Source: Flavobacterium sp. MC2016-06 (GTDB lineage Bacteria > Bacteroidota > Bacteroidia > Flavobacteriales > Flavobacteriaceae). From it: DNA of 64,000 bases. Both the position numbers and the translations under genes were made by a program. Below are positions 36,287 to 44,393 of the stretch, one piece after another (the stretch's first letter is position 1; each line of letters begins with the position of its first letter). The notes below the pieces were generated by a model, which saw only the letters and a list, made by a program, of their open reading frames with translations, did no database searches and was not told where the DNA came from. The stretch lies in the NCBI RefSeq assembly GCF_009711165.2, contig NZ_WMID02000002.1:248001-312000 (forward strand), given 5' to 3'.

Positions 36287-38512
36287 ATGAAAAAAATAAC
36301 CACTTTTACCTTGTTGATGGTATCGTTTTTTGCGGTCGCACAACAAGAAACAATAGATCAGAAAGTAAATGCTCTATTGAAAAAAATGACTATTGAAGAA
36401 AAAATTGGTCAGCTTAATCAATACACGGGAGACAACTCTGCAACCGGTCCAATTACGATAAACCCAAACAAACAAGCCGAAATAAAAGCAGGTTTAGTTG
36501 GGTCGATGTTAAATATTATCGGAACAAAATATACCAGACAATATCAAGAATTGGCGATGCAGTCACGTCTTAAAATTCCGTTGTTGTTTGGGCAGGACGT
36601 TATACACGGATACAAAACAACGTTTCCAATTCCGTTAGCCGAAGCAGCAAGCTGGGATTTAACCGCAATAGAATTAGCAGCGAGAGTTGCAGCAACAGAA
36701 GCTTCTGCAAGCGGTATTCATTGGACATTTGCTCCCATGGTAGACATTGGCCGTGACCCGCGCTGGGGAAGAGTTATGGAAGGAGCTGGAGAAGATACTT
36801 ATCTAGGTTCTAAAATTGCTTACGCAAGAGTAAAAGGTTTTCAAGGCAATAAATTAGGAGATTTAAACTCAGTTATGGCTTGTGTAAAACACTTTGCAGC
36901 GTATGGAGCAGGAGTTGGAGGAAGAGATTACAACTCAGTAGATATGAGCGAGAGAATGCTTCTTGAAACCTATTTACCTCCTTTTAAAGCAGCTTTAGAC
37001 GCTGGAGCAGCAACGTTTATGAATTCGTTTAATGACATCAACGGAATACCCGCAACAGGTAACGCACATTTACAAAGAGATATTCTAAAAGGAAAATGGA
37101 ACTTTCAAGGTTTTGTAGTTTCAGATTGGGGTTCTATAGGAGAAATGGTAGCGCACGGTTACTCAAAAGATCTTAAAGAAGCGGCTTATGCGGCAATAAC
37201 TGCAGGAAGTGACATGGACATGGAAAGTAATGCTTATCGATATAATCTAGCCGAATTAGTAAAGGAAGGAAGAGTTTCGATTGATTTGATTGATGATGCT
37301 GTAAAGCGTATTCTTCGCAAAAAATATGAGTTAGGTTTATTTGATGATCCTTATAGATATTCAGACGAAAAAAGAGCTGAAAAAGCTTTAAACAATCCAG
37401 AAAACAGAAAAGCAGCGCTAGAAGTTGCTGAGAAAAGTATTGTTCTTTTAAAGAACGATAACCAAACATTACCACTTTCTAAAAACCTAAAAACAATTGC
37501 CTTTATCGGGCCAATGGTAAAAGAATACAAAGCTAATATGGGATTTTGGTCTGTAGAATTACCAGATGTAGATTACAACAAATGGATCGTTTCGCAATGG
37601 GACGGTGTACAGAATAAAGTAGGCAAAAATACAAAATTGCTTTACGCAAAAGGCTGTGAAGTTGACGGTGATAATAAAGATGGTTTTGCAGAAGCAGTTG
37701 CAGCAGCAAAACAAGCAGACGTTGTGGTTTTGAGTATTGGTGAGAGACGCGACATGAGCGGCGAAGCTAAAAGCCGAAGCGATCTTCATTTACCAGGCGT
37801 TCAAGAAGATTTAGTAAAAGCAATTCAAGCTACTGGAAAACCGGTTGTTGTTTTGGTAAATGCAGGAAGACCACTTATTTTTAATTGGACAGCAGACAAT
37901 GTTCCAGCAATTGTATACACTTGGTGGTTAGGAACTGAAGCAGGAACTGCGATTGCAGATGTTTTGTTTGGAGATTATAACCCATCTGGAAAACTGCCAA
38001 TGACTTTCCCGAGAGAAGTAGGTCAAGTGCCAATTTATTACAATCATTTTAGTACCGGAAGACCTGCTAAAGATGAAAATCAAACCAATTATGTATCAGC
38101 TTATATTGACTTAAAAAACTCTCCTAAATTTCCTTTTGGATACGGATTAAGTTATACAAAATTCAATTATGCTGATTTGAAGTTATCTTCAACTAAAATG
38201 ACGAGTAATGAAACAATTAAAGTTTCTTTCCAATTATCAAATGTTGGAAAAGTTGCGGGAGAAGAAGTAGTACAATTATATTTAAAAGATAAATTTGGAT
38301 CTGTAGTTCGACCAGTTTTAGAATTAAGAGATTTCCAAAAAGTAAAATTGAATGCAGGAGAATCTAAAACAATTGAATTTACAATTGATAAAGAGAAACT
38401 TTCTTTCTACAATAATAAATTAGAATGGACTGCTGAACCTGGTGATTTTGAGGTAATGATTGGGGCTTCATCAGCAGATATTAAATTAAGATCTGATTTC
38501 CAATTAAATTAA
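36287..38512 (+). CDS. GH3-family beta-glucosidase (BglX-like)
   Basis: A 741-residue periplasmic enzyme with signal MKKITTFTLLMVSFFAVAQQ. The GH3 barrel contains LKIPLLFGQDVIHGYKTTFP and the nucleophile Asp280 in GFVVSDWGSIGEM. The alpha/beta sandwich domain (TGKPVVVLVNAGRPL) and the C-terminal Fn3-like domain (FPFGYGLSYTKFNY) are complete. It should release glucose from the non-reducing end of beta-gluco-oligosaccharides, completing the pathway. I use the ATG at 36287; the frame is open from a TTG at 36266 inside the previous gene, but the signal peptide supports 36287. Confidence 0.94.
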   Translation: MKKITTFTLLMVSFFAVAQQETIDQKVNALLKKMTIEEKIGQLNQYTGDNSATGPITINPNKQAEIKAGLVGSMLNIIGTKYTRQYQELAMQSRLKIPLLFGQDVIHGYKTTFPIPLAEAASWDLTAIELAARVAATEASASGIHWTFAPMVDIGRDPRWGRVMEGAGEDTYLGSKIAYARVKGFQGNKLGDLNSVMACVKHFAAYGAGVGGRDYNSVDMSERMLLETYLPPFKAALDAGAATFMNSFNDINGIPATGNAHLQRDILKGKWNFQGFVVSDWGSIGEMVAHGYSKDLKEAAYAAITAGSDMDMESNAYRYNLAELVKEGRVSIDLIDDAVKRILRKKYELGLFDDPYRYSDEKRAEKALNNPENRKAALEVAEKSIVLLKNDNQTLPLSKNLKTIAFIGPMVKEYKANMGFWSVELPDVDYNKWIVSQWDGVQNKVGKNTKLLYAKGCEVDGDNKDGFAEAVAAAKQADVVVLSIGERRDMSGEAKSRSDLHLPGVQEDLVKAIQATGKPVVVLVNAGRPLIFNWTADNVPAIVYTWWLGTEAGTAIADVLFGDYNPSGKLPMTFPREVGQVPIYYNHFSTGRPAKDENQTNYVSAYIDLKNSPKFPFGYGLSYTKFNYADLKLSSTKMTSNETIKVSFQLSNVGKVAGEEVVQLYLKDKFGSVVRPVLELRDFQKVKLNAGESKTIEFTIDKEKLSFYNNKLEWTAEPGDFEVMIGASSADIKLRSDFQLN

Positions 38513-38548
38513 AATTTCAATTACATCTCTAAAATCGTAATTAAAATG

Positions 38549-38580
38549 AAAAAGCGGAGTTCTAAAAACTCCGCTTTTTT
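38549..38580. terminator. Bidirectional terminator at the end of the PUL
   Basis: AAAAGCGGAGTT / AACTCCGCTTTT with a short A-rich loop, A-tract on the left and T-run on the right. It lies between the convergent GH3 and transglutaminase-like genes. Confidence 0.9.
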
Positions 38581-38585
38581 TATGA

Positions 38586-40607
38586 TTAATTAAAATGTTT
38601 TTTGAAATTGAATTTCAGTTTATTCATAAAACCATTTTCAATAATATCAACTCCAATTCCAAAATTGCTGTCGGCAACTTCATGATGTGCATTTCTGAAA
38701 TCTTCAAAATCTTCCTGTAGAATTTCTAAGTTAACCAAAGGTTTAAAGTCAATATTGATTGTTCCGCTATTTTTTGTGATTTTTTTACGGCTCGTATAAT
38801 CAAAATATTTATTATTGATTGTGCTTTCCTGAGCAGTAAATTTCTCTGAAACATCTATATTTTGATCTGTAATAAGACTGATTTCATACTTTTCATTGTC
38901 AAAATTATGCCAGAAAGTAATGTCTTTATGAATAAAATCTCTCGCACTGTTTTTTATAATATTTCGATCAAAATACATTAAAAAACGATTGTTCTTACCG
39001 TCTGTAAAGTATGGATTTTCAATTGTTGTTCTATATTCAATTGTAAATTCATTCAGCTTTTTATCATCACTAATGATTTCAATTACAGCATCTTTAAAAA
39101 TATTTCTAACATCAACGCCATTTCTGTCATTAGAATAATTTAGAGTATAAAAGAAGAAGTTATTCCAGCTGTCTATAATTTCTCTTTTATTGGTATTCTT
39201 AAAGTATTTACGCATATTATTTGCTCGGCTGCCTTTGTATTTTGTCCTTGATTTTAATTTACCAATATTATTTTCAACAATAAGCTCAGATTTGTCTTCA
39301 ACACCATAATAAGAAAATTTATGAGACGGTTTAATCTGTAGTTGCTGGTTTGGTTTAACTTCTAAATAATGCATAAAATAAATATACCCGCGATTCTCAA
39401 TTAATCCAAATTCATCTCGAGTAGTAACATCTATAAAATAACTTTCTCCTTTATGGTTTATTTTTACAATAACATGATTAAAAGTAAGCAGTGACGGTAA
39501 ATAATATTTCATATAAAAGTCAGTATTGAAGTTGACTAGAACAATAGACGAATCAATACCAATATAATCTAAAACAACTTTCAATAAAACTGATTTTGCC
39601 TTGCAGTCACCTTGTTTGTTTTCATAAGTCACAGCTGGTTCCTGCGGTTTATGGCCGTTCATTTCATCAGCATTAAAAATATAATTAATATGATTCTGCA
39701 CATATTCTATAGCAAATTCTAATTGCTCATCTTTATTGGTAATGGCATCAAGCTTTTCTACTAAATTTGGAGCAAACTCTTTTAGAGAAGATTTCTCGAA
39801 GATTTCGTCATAAATAGGAAAAATATAATTAGATAAATCAGTCCAATTACTGTCTGTTGCAAAATCGATGAAAGAAGAAACTTCTCGATTTGAATCCACA
39901 AAATTGATGTAATTTTCTTTGTCAATTATAAACTTCTCTCCCTGTTTTAAAAGATTGATCTCTGGTTCTAATACATTTCCTTCTTCATCTCTAAAGAACG
40001 TTTTTTTGTATGCAATCGTTTTTTTACGATCATTAATAAAAGTGAATTTATATTTTCCATAAGCCCAATAACTATCTGGGCCAACCCAAACATATTTTAA
40101 GAACTCTTTACGCAAAAAATCACGTTCTGTAAATACTTTAACCCTAGAATCTTCCATAATCAAAATGTCATACAAGCGAAGATCTTTTATAGTCAGATTG
40201 ACTTTTTTATTGCTGCTCAAAACACCGCCGCCACTTTGGTTTTCGCTGTCTAGAATTTTAATTTTAGTATCTGGAATTTTATCAACCAAAACACCATCTC
40301 TCAAAACACTAATTCGGTGTATAAGATAAGTTTCATTTTCCTCCAGCACCACATCTACAACAGAAGCTCTTTCTAAATTAGAAGGTTCGTTTAACGTATA
40401 AGCCAAACAGGCATATTCGCTGTTTTCTTTATCACTTGTATAATAAATTTTGTCTAAAAAGTAACAGTAATCACGTCCTTCATCTCCTTGTTTTTGAGAG
40501 AATTCAGAATCTTTTATATATTCTATAAGTTGATTGTCATCAATAGTACTTGCCCATTTTTCAGGTTTTTGAATTTTGTAATTTTCTAATTGAATGGCTT
40601 GTTCCAT
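38586..40607 (-). CDS. DUF3857/transglutaminase-like protein without signal peptide
   Basis: A 673-residue protein combining an N-terminal beta-rich DUF3857-like part (~50-270) with a transglutaminase/protease-like core: Cys335 in KQGDCKAKSVLLKVVL, His378 in FNHVIVKI, Asp393 in FIDVTTRDEFG, a complete Cys-His-Asp triad. The C-terminal ~250 residues are a further beta domain. Such proteins are usually exported in Bacteroidota, but this one starts MEQAIQLENYKIQKPEKW with no signal peptide or membrane segment, so it looks cytoplasmic, or the true N-terminus differs. It stands alone and its function is unknown. Confidence 0.75.
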   Translation of the reverse strand: MEQAIQLENYKIQKPEKWASTIDDNQLIEYIKDSEFSQKQGDEGRDYCYFLDKIYYTSDKENSEYACLAYTLNEPSNLERASVVDVVLEENETYLIHRISVLRDGVLVDKIPDTKIKILDSENQSGGGVLSSNKKVNLTIKDLRLYDILIMEDSRVKVFTERDFLRKEFLKYVWVGPDSYWAYGKYKFTFINDRKKTIAYKKTFFRDEEGNVLEPEINLLKQGEKFIIDKENYINFVDSNREVSSFIDFATDSNWTDLSNYIFPIYDEIFEKSSLKEFAPNLVEKLDAITNKDEQLEFAIEYVQNHINYIFNADEMNGHKPQEPAVTYENKQGDCKAKSVLLKVVLDYIGIDSSIVLVNFNTDFYMKYYLPSLLTFNHVIVKINHKGESYFIDVTTRDEFGLIENRGYIYFMHYLEVKPNQQLQIKPSHKFSYYGVEDKSELIVENNIGKLKSRTKYKGSRANNMRKYFKNTNKREIIDSWNNFFFYTLNYSNDRNGVDVRNIFKDAVIEIISDDKKLNEFTIEYRTTIENPYFTDGKNNRFLMYFDRNIIKNSARDFIHKDITFWHNFDNEKYEISLITDQNIDVSEKFTAQESTINNKYFDYTSRKKITKNSGTINIDFKPLVNLEILQEDFEDFRNAHHEVADSNFGIGVDIIENGFMNKLKFNFKKHFN

Positions 40608-40767
40608 AGTACGGCTTTTATTTAAGGTAAGTAAAATCTTTAGTACTATAAAAATATAGAATTTTGCTAATATCTAATAATGTGAAGTAGATTATTGATA
40701 TAAGTTTGTTTTTCTTACAATAAATAAATTTATTATCTGATTTTAGAGAAGTGTTATTTTTGATAAT
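40608..40767. other. Intergenic AT-rich stretch
   Basis: Upstream region of the transglutaminase-like gene. No gene or repeat stands out. The next stretch, 40768-40935, is described separately because it continues the frame of the small gene to its right. Confidence 0.5.
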
Positions 40768-40935
40768 TTAAAAGAAATCAAAAATAAATGAGAAAGCTGC
40801 AAAGAGAAGTACAGCTAAAAAGCCAATAAAAAATTTAATATTTATTGAATCTTGAAATTTTGAAGTAAGATCTGCTTGAAGAGTAGAGAATACGATTAAT
40901 TTAAAAAGAAATTGTCGATTTATAAAAATTCTGAG
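40768..40935 (-). pseudogene. In-frame continuation beyond the stop of the 85-aa gene (possible former C-terminus)
   Basis: Directly after the TAA of the small gene at 40936, the same minus-strand frame stays open for 55 codons to a TAA at 40768. It has no ATG. It encodes a polar part followed by a hydrophobic, membrane-like end (FFIGFLAVLLFAAF, then SFIFDFF). It may be the old C-terminus of a longer membrane protein cut by a nonsense change, or chance in T-rich DNA. Confidence 0.3.
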
Positions 40936-41193
40936 TTATTTCAGAACTGTATTTATAAAATCCATAGCACCAATTCCTTTGTAAGAAGCATACAAAGCTT
41001 TATCAAAAGCTTCACGTTTTGCTTTCTTATCTTTTGCCTCAGTTTCAACAATCATTTGATTGAAAATCTTTTCTTGTTCTTCGCTGTATTTTATCGATGC
41101 TTCTAAAAGATAAGTTTTAGAAACAAAACCAAAAGAAGTCCAGATTCGGTTTCTTATTTTTTTATTTATATTTTTTAATGAATTGGTAATCAT
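40936..41193 (-). CDS. Small hypothetical protein, 85 aa
   Basis: A short Lys/Glu-rich, mostly helical protein (MITNSLKNINKKIRNRIWTS; YSEEQEKIFNQMIVETEAKD). No family is recognised. Support for it being real: an in-frame stop precedes the ATG, AGAGAT lies just upstream, and a TATATTTG promoter box is about 50 bp upstream on the same strand. The overlapping plus-strand frame at 40912-41106 looks like its shadow. The frame continues past its stop into a hydrophobic segment. Confidence 0.5.
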   Translation of the reverse strand: MITNSLKNINKKIRNRIWTSFGFVSKTYLLEASIKYSEEQEKIFNQMIVETEAKDKKAKREAFDKALYASYKGIGAMDFINTVLK

Positions 41194-41509
41194 ATCTCTT
41201 GCATTAACTTTCTAGTTTTCATTTTTTTGTAAACAGCTACAAATATAAATAGGTATTGTAATGATATTCTTTCTTTTTTGTTGAATAATCAAAACTTTTA
41301 ATTCAAATGTGTTATTATGACGCAATGTACTTATTTTTTCAATTCATTTGTCATTTTAAGTAAAAATTGTGATTTATACACTTTTAAAAAAGCAATCATT
41401 TTTTTCTTTTAAAAGAGCATTGAATTTTTTAAAATAACAGCTCAATTACAAAAATGATTAAATTGCATATTCAAATACAAATAAGAGAAAGACAACTTAA
41501 TAAAATAGA
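41194..41509. other. Divergent intergenic region, no gene seen
   Basis: A 316-bp AT-rich gap between the small minus-strand gene and the NUDIX-type regulator. Apart from the promoter-like box at 41240-41247 no coding frame, hairpin or repeat is convincing. Confidence 0.5.
41240..41247 (-). promoter_or_regulatory. Predicted -7 box for the small hypothetical gene
   Basis: TATATTTG on the minus strand matches TAnnTTTG exactly, ~50 bp upstream of the ATG at 41193. No -33 TTG is seen at the usual spacing. Confidence 0.35.
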
Positions 41510-42265
41510 ATGCTAAAAGATATAATAGAAAACAATCAAAATTACCAGCCTGGACTTTCCATAGATTGTGTGATTTTTGGTTTTCATGACAATCAGCTGA
41601 AGGTTTTATTAATTAAAGTGCCACATAGTGAAAAATGGTCATTACCAGGAGGATTTATTCCAATAAACCAAGATATAGATACTGCTGCAGTTACCGTTTT
41701 AAATAACAGAACTGGTGTTGAAGGTGTTTTTTTAAGACAATTTGCCACTTTTGGAAAAATAAAAAGAAACGACCAGCATTTTGGAAAAGCTATTTTAGAA
41801 TACCTGAAAATTGAAGAAGCAAAAGGAAAATGGCTTACACAGCGTTTTGTCACAATTGGATATTATGCTTTAGTAGATTTTTTAAAAACGGTTCCAAATC
41901 CTGTAAATAAAGATGAAATTGTAGAATGGATTGACCATAAAGAAGTGCCGGAACTTATTTTAGATCATACCGAAATTTTAGATAAAGCCTTAGATACACT
42001 TAGGATAGAACTCAATTTAATGCCCGTAGGATATAATTTATTACCTGAAAAATTTACCATTCCGGAACTTCAAAAATTGTATGAAACAATTTTAGATAAA
42101 AAATTAGACAGAAGAAATTTTCTTAGAAAAATCACCAACATCGGAATTTTAACCAAGCTGGACGAAAAGAAAAGCAATGTAGCGCACAAAGCGCCAAACC
42201 TATATTCTTTTGATAAAGAGAAATACGAAGAAGTCCTTAAAAATGGATTGAATCAAGGTTGGTAA
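41510..42265 (+). CDS. NUDIX-fold transcriptional regulator (NrtR/AraR-like)
   Basis: A 251-residue protein: N-terminal NUDIX fold (residues ~15-150; LSIDCVIFGFHDNQLKVLLI, SLPGGFIPINQDIDTAAV) and a C-terminal winged-helix part (~165-235; LPEKFTIPELQKLYETILDK, then RRNFLRKITNIGIL). The NUDIX box has lost the catalytic REXXEE glutamates (TVLNNRTGVE instead), as in NUDIX-derived regulators that bind a metabolite rather than hydrolyse it. In Bacteroidota such proteins control sugar or NAD genes; the target here is unknown and no obvious regulon gene is adjacent. Confidence 0.82.
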   Translation: MLKDIIENNQNYQPGLSIDCVIFGFHDNQLKVLLIKVPHSEKWSLPGGFIPINQDIDTAAVTVLNNRTGVEGVFLRQFATFGKIKRNDQHFGKAILEYLKIEEAKGKWLTQRFVTIGYYALVDFLKTVPNPVNKDEIVEWIDHKEVPELILDHTEILDKALDTLRIELNLMPVGYNLLPEKFTIPELQKLYETILDKKLDRRNFLRKITNIGILTKLDEKKSNVAHKAPNLYSFDKEKYEEVLKNGLNQGW

Positions 42266-42326
42266 AGGTGTAATTTAGATTTATAAATGTTATTGTAAGT
42301 ATTGAAAGGTCAAATAAAATTTTAGT

Positions 42327-42848
42327 ATGGATTTTAGATTTCTATGTATTGTTTTGTGTTTTATATTAATGGTTGCAATTGTCTTTTTTATTAGAAGAAA
42401 AAAACCAGTTAATAATAAAGCAGACTTTATTTGGGTAGTAATCTTGGCGATACTATTTATTTCCATTTCTAGAAGGATTACCCGAAAAGTAGAACTTGAA
42501 AGAAATGATATTTATGGAGAATACGTAATTGATACAACCCAGTTTTATGGAAAACAAGCTGTTTGGCAATACAATCATTATAGATTTGAGATAAAGAGAA
42601 ATAATAAAATAGTATTTCATTTAACAGAAAAAAATAAAATAATAAAAACCTATACAGGAACAGTTCAATTCCTTGAAGAATACAAAAAGCCAAGAATTAA
42701 AACCCATTTTGAAAACCCCAAATATCATATTGTTATAGAGAATCCAACGCTTTACAGAAAAATTTGGTCTTTTTATTATGTATTTAATTCCTCAAAATTT
42801 GGGAATGTATTCTTTAAAAAAGGAAAATGGAAGCCAATTGATAAATAA
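42327..42848 (+). CDS. Hypothetical membrane protein, two TM segments
   Basis: A 173-residue protein with two N-terminal transmembrane helices (FLCIVLCFILMVAIVFFI; FIWVVILAILFISI) and a soluble C-terminal domain rich in Lys, Tyr and aromatic residues (YRFEIKRNNKIVFHLTEKNK). No family is recognised. It lies 61 bp after the NUDIX regulator and 17 bp before the MmcQ/YjbR gene, all on the plus strand, so they could share a transcript. Confidence 0.65.
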   Translation: MDFRFLCIVLCFILMVAIVFFIRRKKPVNNKADFIWVVILAILFISISRRITRKVELERNDIYGEYVIDTTQFYGKQAVWQYNHYRFEIKRNNKIVFHLTEKNKIIKTYTGTVQFLEEYKKPRIKTHFENPKYHIVIENPTLYRKIWSFYYVFNSSKFGNVFFKKGKWKPIDK

Positions 42849-42865
42849 AATTAAAATCAAAGGTT

Positions 42866-43186
42866 ATGGTAAGTATTGAAACATTTAGAACTTTAGCATT
42901 AGCATTTCCAGAGGCAGAAGAAGGGCCTCATTTTGACAAAACTTCTTTCAGAATTAAGAAAAAAATATTTGCCACGATTGATGCAAAAAAGAACCTTGGC
43001 ATTTTAAAATTCAGCGAAATAGATCAATCTGTTTTTTGTGCGTCAAGCAACATGTTTTTTTACCCAATTCCGAACAAATGGGGAAAACAAGGCTGGACAT
43101 TTGTAGATTTAGTCAAAGTTCCTAAAGAAATGTTTGAAGATGCTTTGTCGCTTTCTTATGATAATGTGGCATCAAAAAAAAGATAA
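42866..43186 (+). CDS. MmcQ/YjbR-family protein
   Basis: A 106-residue protein of the MmcQ/YjbR (CyaY-like fold) family: TFRTLALAFPEAEEGPHFDK, then SFRIKKKIFATIDAKKN, and a C-terminal GWTFVDLVKVPKEMFEDAL. The N-terminus MVSIETFRTLA is standard. Family members are small cytoplasmic proteins, often annotated as DNA-binding, with poorly known function. Probably the last gene of the transcript; a long inverted repeat follows. Confidence 0.85.
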   Translation: MVSIETFRTLALAFPEAEEGPHFDKTSFRIKKKIFATIDAKKNLGILKFSEIDQSVFCASSNMFFYPIPNKWGKQGWTFVDLVKVPKEMFEDALSLSYDNVASKKR

Positions 43187-43192
43187 TTTTTT

Positions 43193-43263
43193 TTTCACCA
43201 TTAAGAGATTAAGAAAAGTTAAGAGTGTACTGCTTAATTATTCTTAATCTCTTAATGGTGAAA
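43193..43263. terminator. Long inverted repeat/terminator between mmcQ-like and alkB genes
   Basis: Arms TTTCACCATTAAGAGATTAA (near 43193-43212, continuing GAA) and the reverse complement ending at about 43263 are over 20 bp and near perfect. It lies between convergent genes with T-run and A-run outside. It may serve both, and it resembles the dispersed palindromes elsewhere in the window. Confidence 0.75.
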
Positions 43264-43268
43264 TATTT

Positions 43269-43877
43269 TTACAAAACAATGGTTCTAAAAGTAAGGTTTA
43301 CTCGTGGTTTTGAGATTGTTTTTGTGGGCGGTAAACGATGCAGCCAATACGTTTGAGTGGTATCTTTCATGACCAATAAACTGCCGTGTTCTAAGATTAA
43401 AGAAACAACTTCTTTCGATTCTTTATGTTTAAAAGCAAATTTACGTTCGGCACCAAAACTTACCGAAGCAATTGCGCCATTCTTTTTTAAATCTTTCTCG
43501 GCATCGCTGTGCCACGCCATTCCTTCGTCTCCAGAATGATATAAATTGAGCAGACAAGAGTTGAATGTTTCGCCTGTTTTTTCTTCAATTACAGCTTTAA
43601 GTTCCAGCAATTCCTTTGTCCACGGAAGCGCTTTTTTGGTTGTATTAGAATAAGTGTATTCAAATTCTTGATCGCCGTACCAAGCTACTTTTCGTTTTGT
43701 TAGAATTAATTTTCCGAAGATAACAGCCTCGTCATTTTTCCATTCAATCGTATTCAATAAATTGTCACGATAGAAATCGGCTTTGTCTCTCAGGAACAAT
43801 TTTCCGTAATAATTTACAGTTCCATCTTTTGGAAGCAAGTTTGTGTTTTCGTCTATTTGAGGATTAAATAAGTCCAT
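43269..43877 (-). CDS. alkB: AlkB-like 2-oxoglutarate-dependent DNA dealkylase
   Basis: A 202-residue Fe(II)/2-oxoglutarate oxygenase that removes alkyl groups such as 1-methyladenine and 3-methylcytosine from DNA. Iron ligands are His123 and Asp125 (AWHSDAEKDL) and His180 (YWLHRLPPT); the 2OG-binding arginines follow in SKPRVNLTFRTI. The N-terminus shows LLPKDGTVNYYGKLF. The start overlaps the end of the Ada zinc-domain gene by 14 bp, so the two are coupled in translation. It fits an alkylation-damage response with the AraC-Ogt gene at 45905-46750. Confidence 0.92.
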   Translation of the reverse strand: MDLFNPQIDENTNLLPKDGTVNYYGKLFLRDKADFYRDNLLNTIEWKNDEAVIFGKLILTKRKVAWYGDQEFEYTYSNTTKKALPWTKELLELKAVIEEKTGETFNSCLLNLYHSGDEGMAWHSDAEKDLKKNGAIASVSFGAERKFAFKHKESKEVVSLILEHGSLLVMKDTTQTYWLHRLPPTKTISKPRVNLTFRTIVL

Positions 43878-44109
43878 TTTTCCATTTTAGATATTCGGTT
43901 TTCATACAATGGCCGCAAGGTCTGAAACCATTTTGTATTGCTTCTTTTTCAGAAGAAAAGAAAACCCGGTTTTCGCGTTTCATTCTTTTACCAGAGCCAC
44001 ATTTTAGTGTTCCATAGATTTTTAGTTTTTGGTTGCCGCCAAAGCAAATTTCGCCATTTTTAATTTTATTCCATAAATCAGAATCGGATATTTTGTTGTG
44101 CCATACCAT
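43864..44109 (-). CDS. Stand-alone Ada-type metal-binding domain protein
   Basis: An 81-residue protein resembling the N-terminal zinc domain of Ada: IKNGEICFGGNQKLKIYGTL, CGSGKRMKRENRVFFSSEKE and the closing FRPCGHCMK. In Ada four cysteines hold zinc and one takes methyl groups from phosphotriesters. Here Cys37 and the C-G-H-C pair are present, but the second cysteine of the first pair is not visible (CGSGKR), while Cys22 could substitute. Sits directly upstream of alkB with overlap, consistent with a split Ada system. Confidence 0.75.
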   Translation of the reverse strand: MVWHNKISDSDLWNKIKNGEICFGGNQKLKIYGTLKCGSGKRMKRENRVFFSSEKEAIQNGFRPCGHCMKTEYLKWKNGLI

Positions 44110-44393
44110 AATTTAATCGTATTTTATACTGTAGAGGCGCACTGCAGTGCGTCTAACATTTTGTATGTTTTTTAGCCACAGATTAAAGGATTAAAATGAT
44201 TTTAATCTGTTATATCTGCAAAATCTGCGTGAAAAAAATATTTGCAACATCACAGTAATGCAGTGCATCTATGTTGCTGTTTTCAATATTGAAAGTATAT
44301 TTTTCTGCCACGAATTACACGAATTGCACGAATTTGTTTGGGGAATAATTTTTAAAATTCGTGCTCATTTGTGTAATTCGTGGCAAAAAATAA
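44110..44393. repeat. Mosaic of dispersed repeats in a 284-bp gap
   Basis: No gene. Visible pieces: palindromic GCGCACTGCAGTGCGTC-type unit near 44135-44152; a unit with CCACAGATTAAAGGATTAAA near 44175-44232; a small inverted repeat GCAACAT...ATGTTGC with an inner TGCAGTGCA near 44245-44279; and an imperfect palindrome with GCCACGAATTACACGAATT at about 44311 and its reverse complement AATTCGTGGC at about 44387. Confidence 0.65.
44309..44388. repeat. Imperfect palindrome of GCCACGAATTACACGAAT type
   Basis: The left arm GCCACGAATTACACGAATT pairs with a right arm ending GTGTAATTCGTGGC, separated by a partly complementary middle (TGCACGAATTT / AAATTCGTGC). It sits directly after the stop of the 2OG oxygenase and might also end its transcript. 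Confidence 0.75.

Noticed and set aside
40912..41106. Plus-strand open frame of 64 codons opposite the 85-aa gene
   Set aside because: It mirrors the minus-strand gene, whose start, leader and promoter box are better supported.
44110..44393. Possible CRISPR array or insertion-sequence end
   Set aside because: The repeats differ from each other, are not evenly spaced and no cas or transposase gene is nearby.
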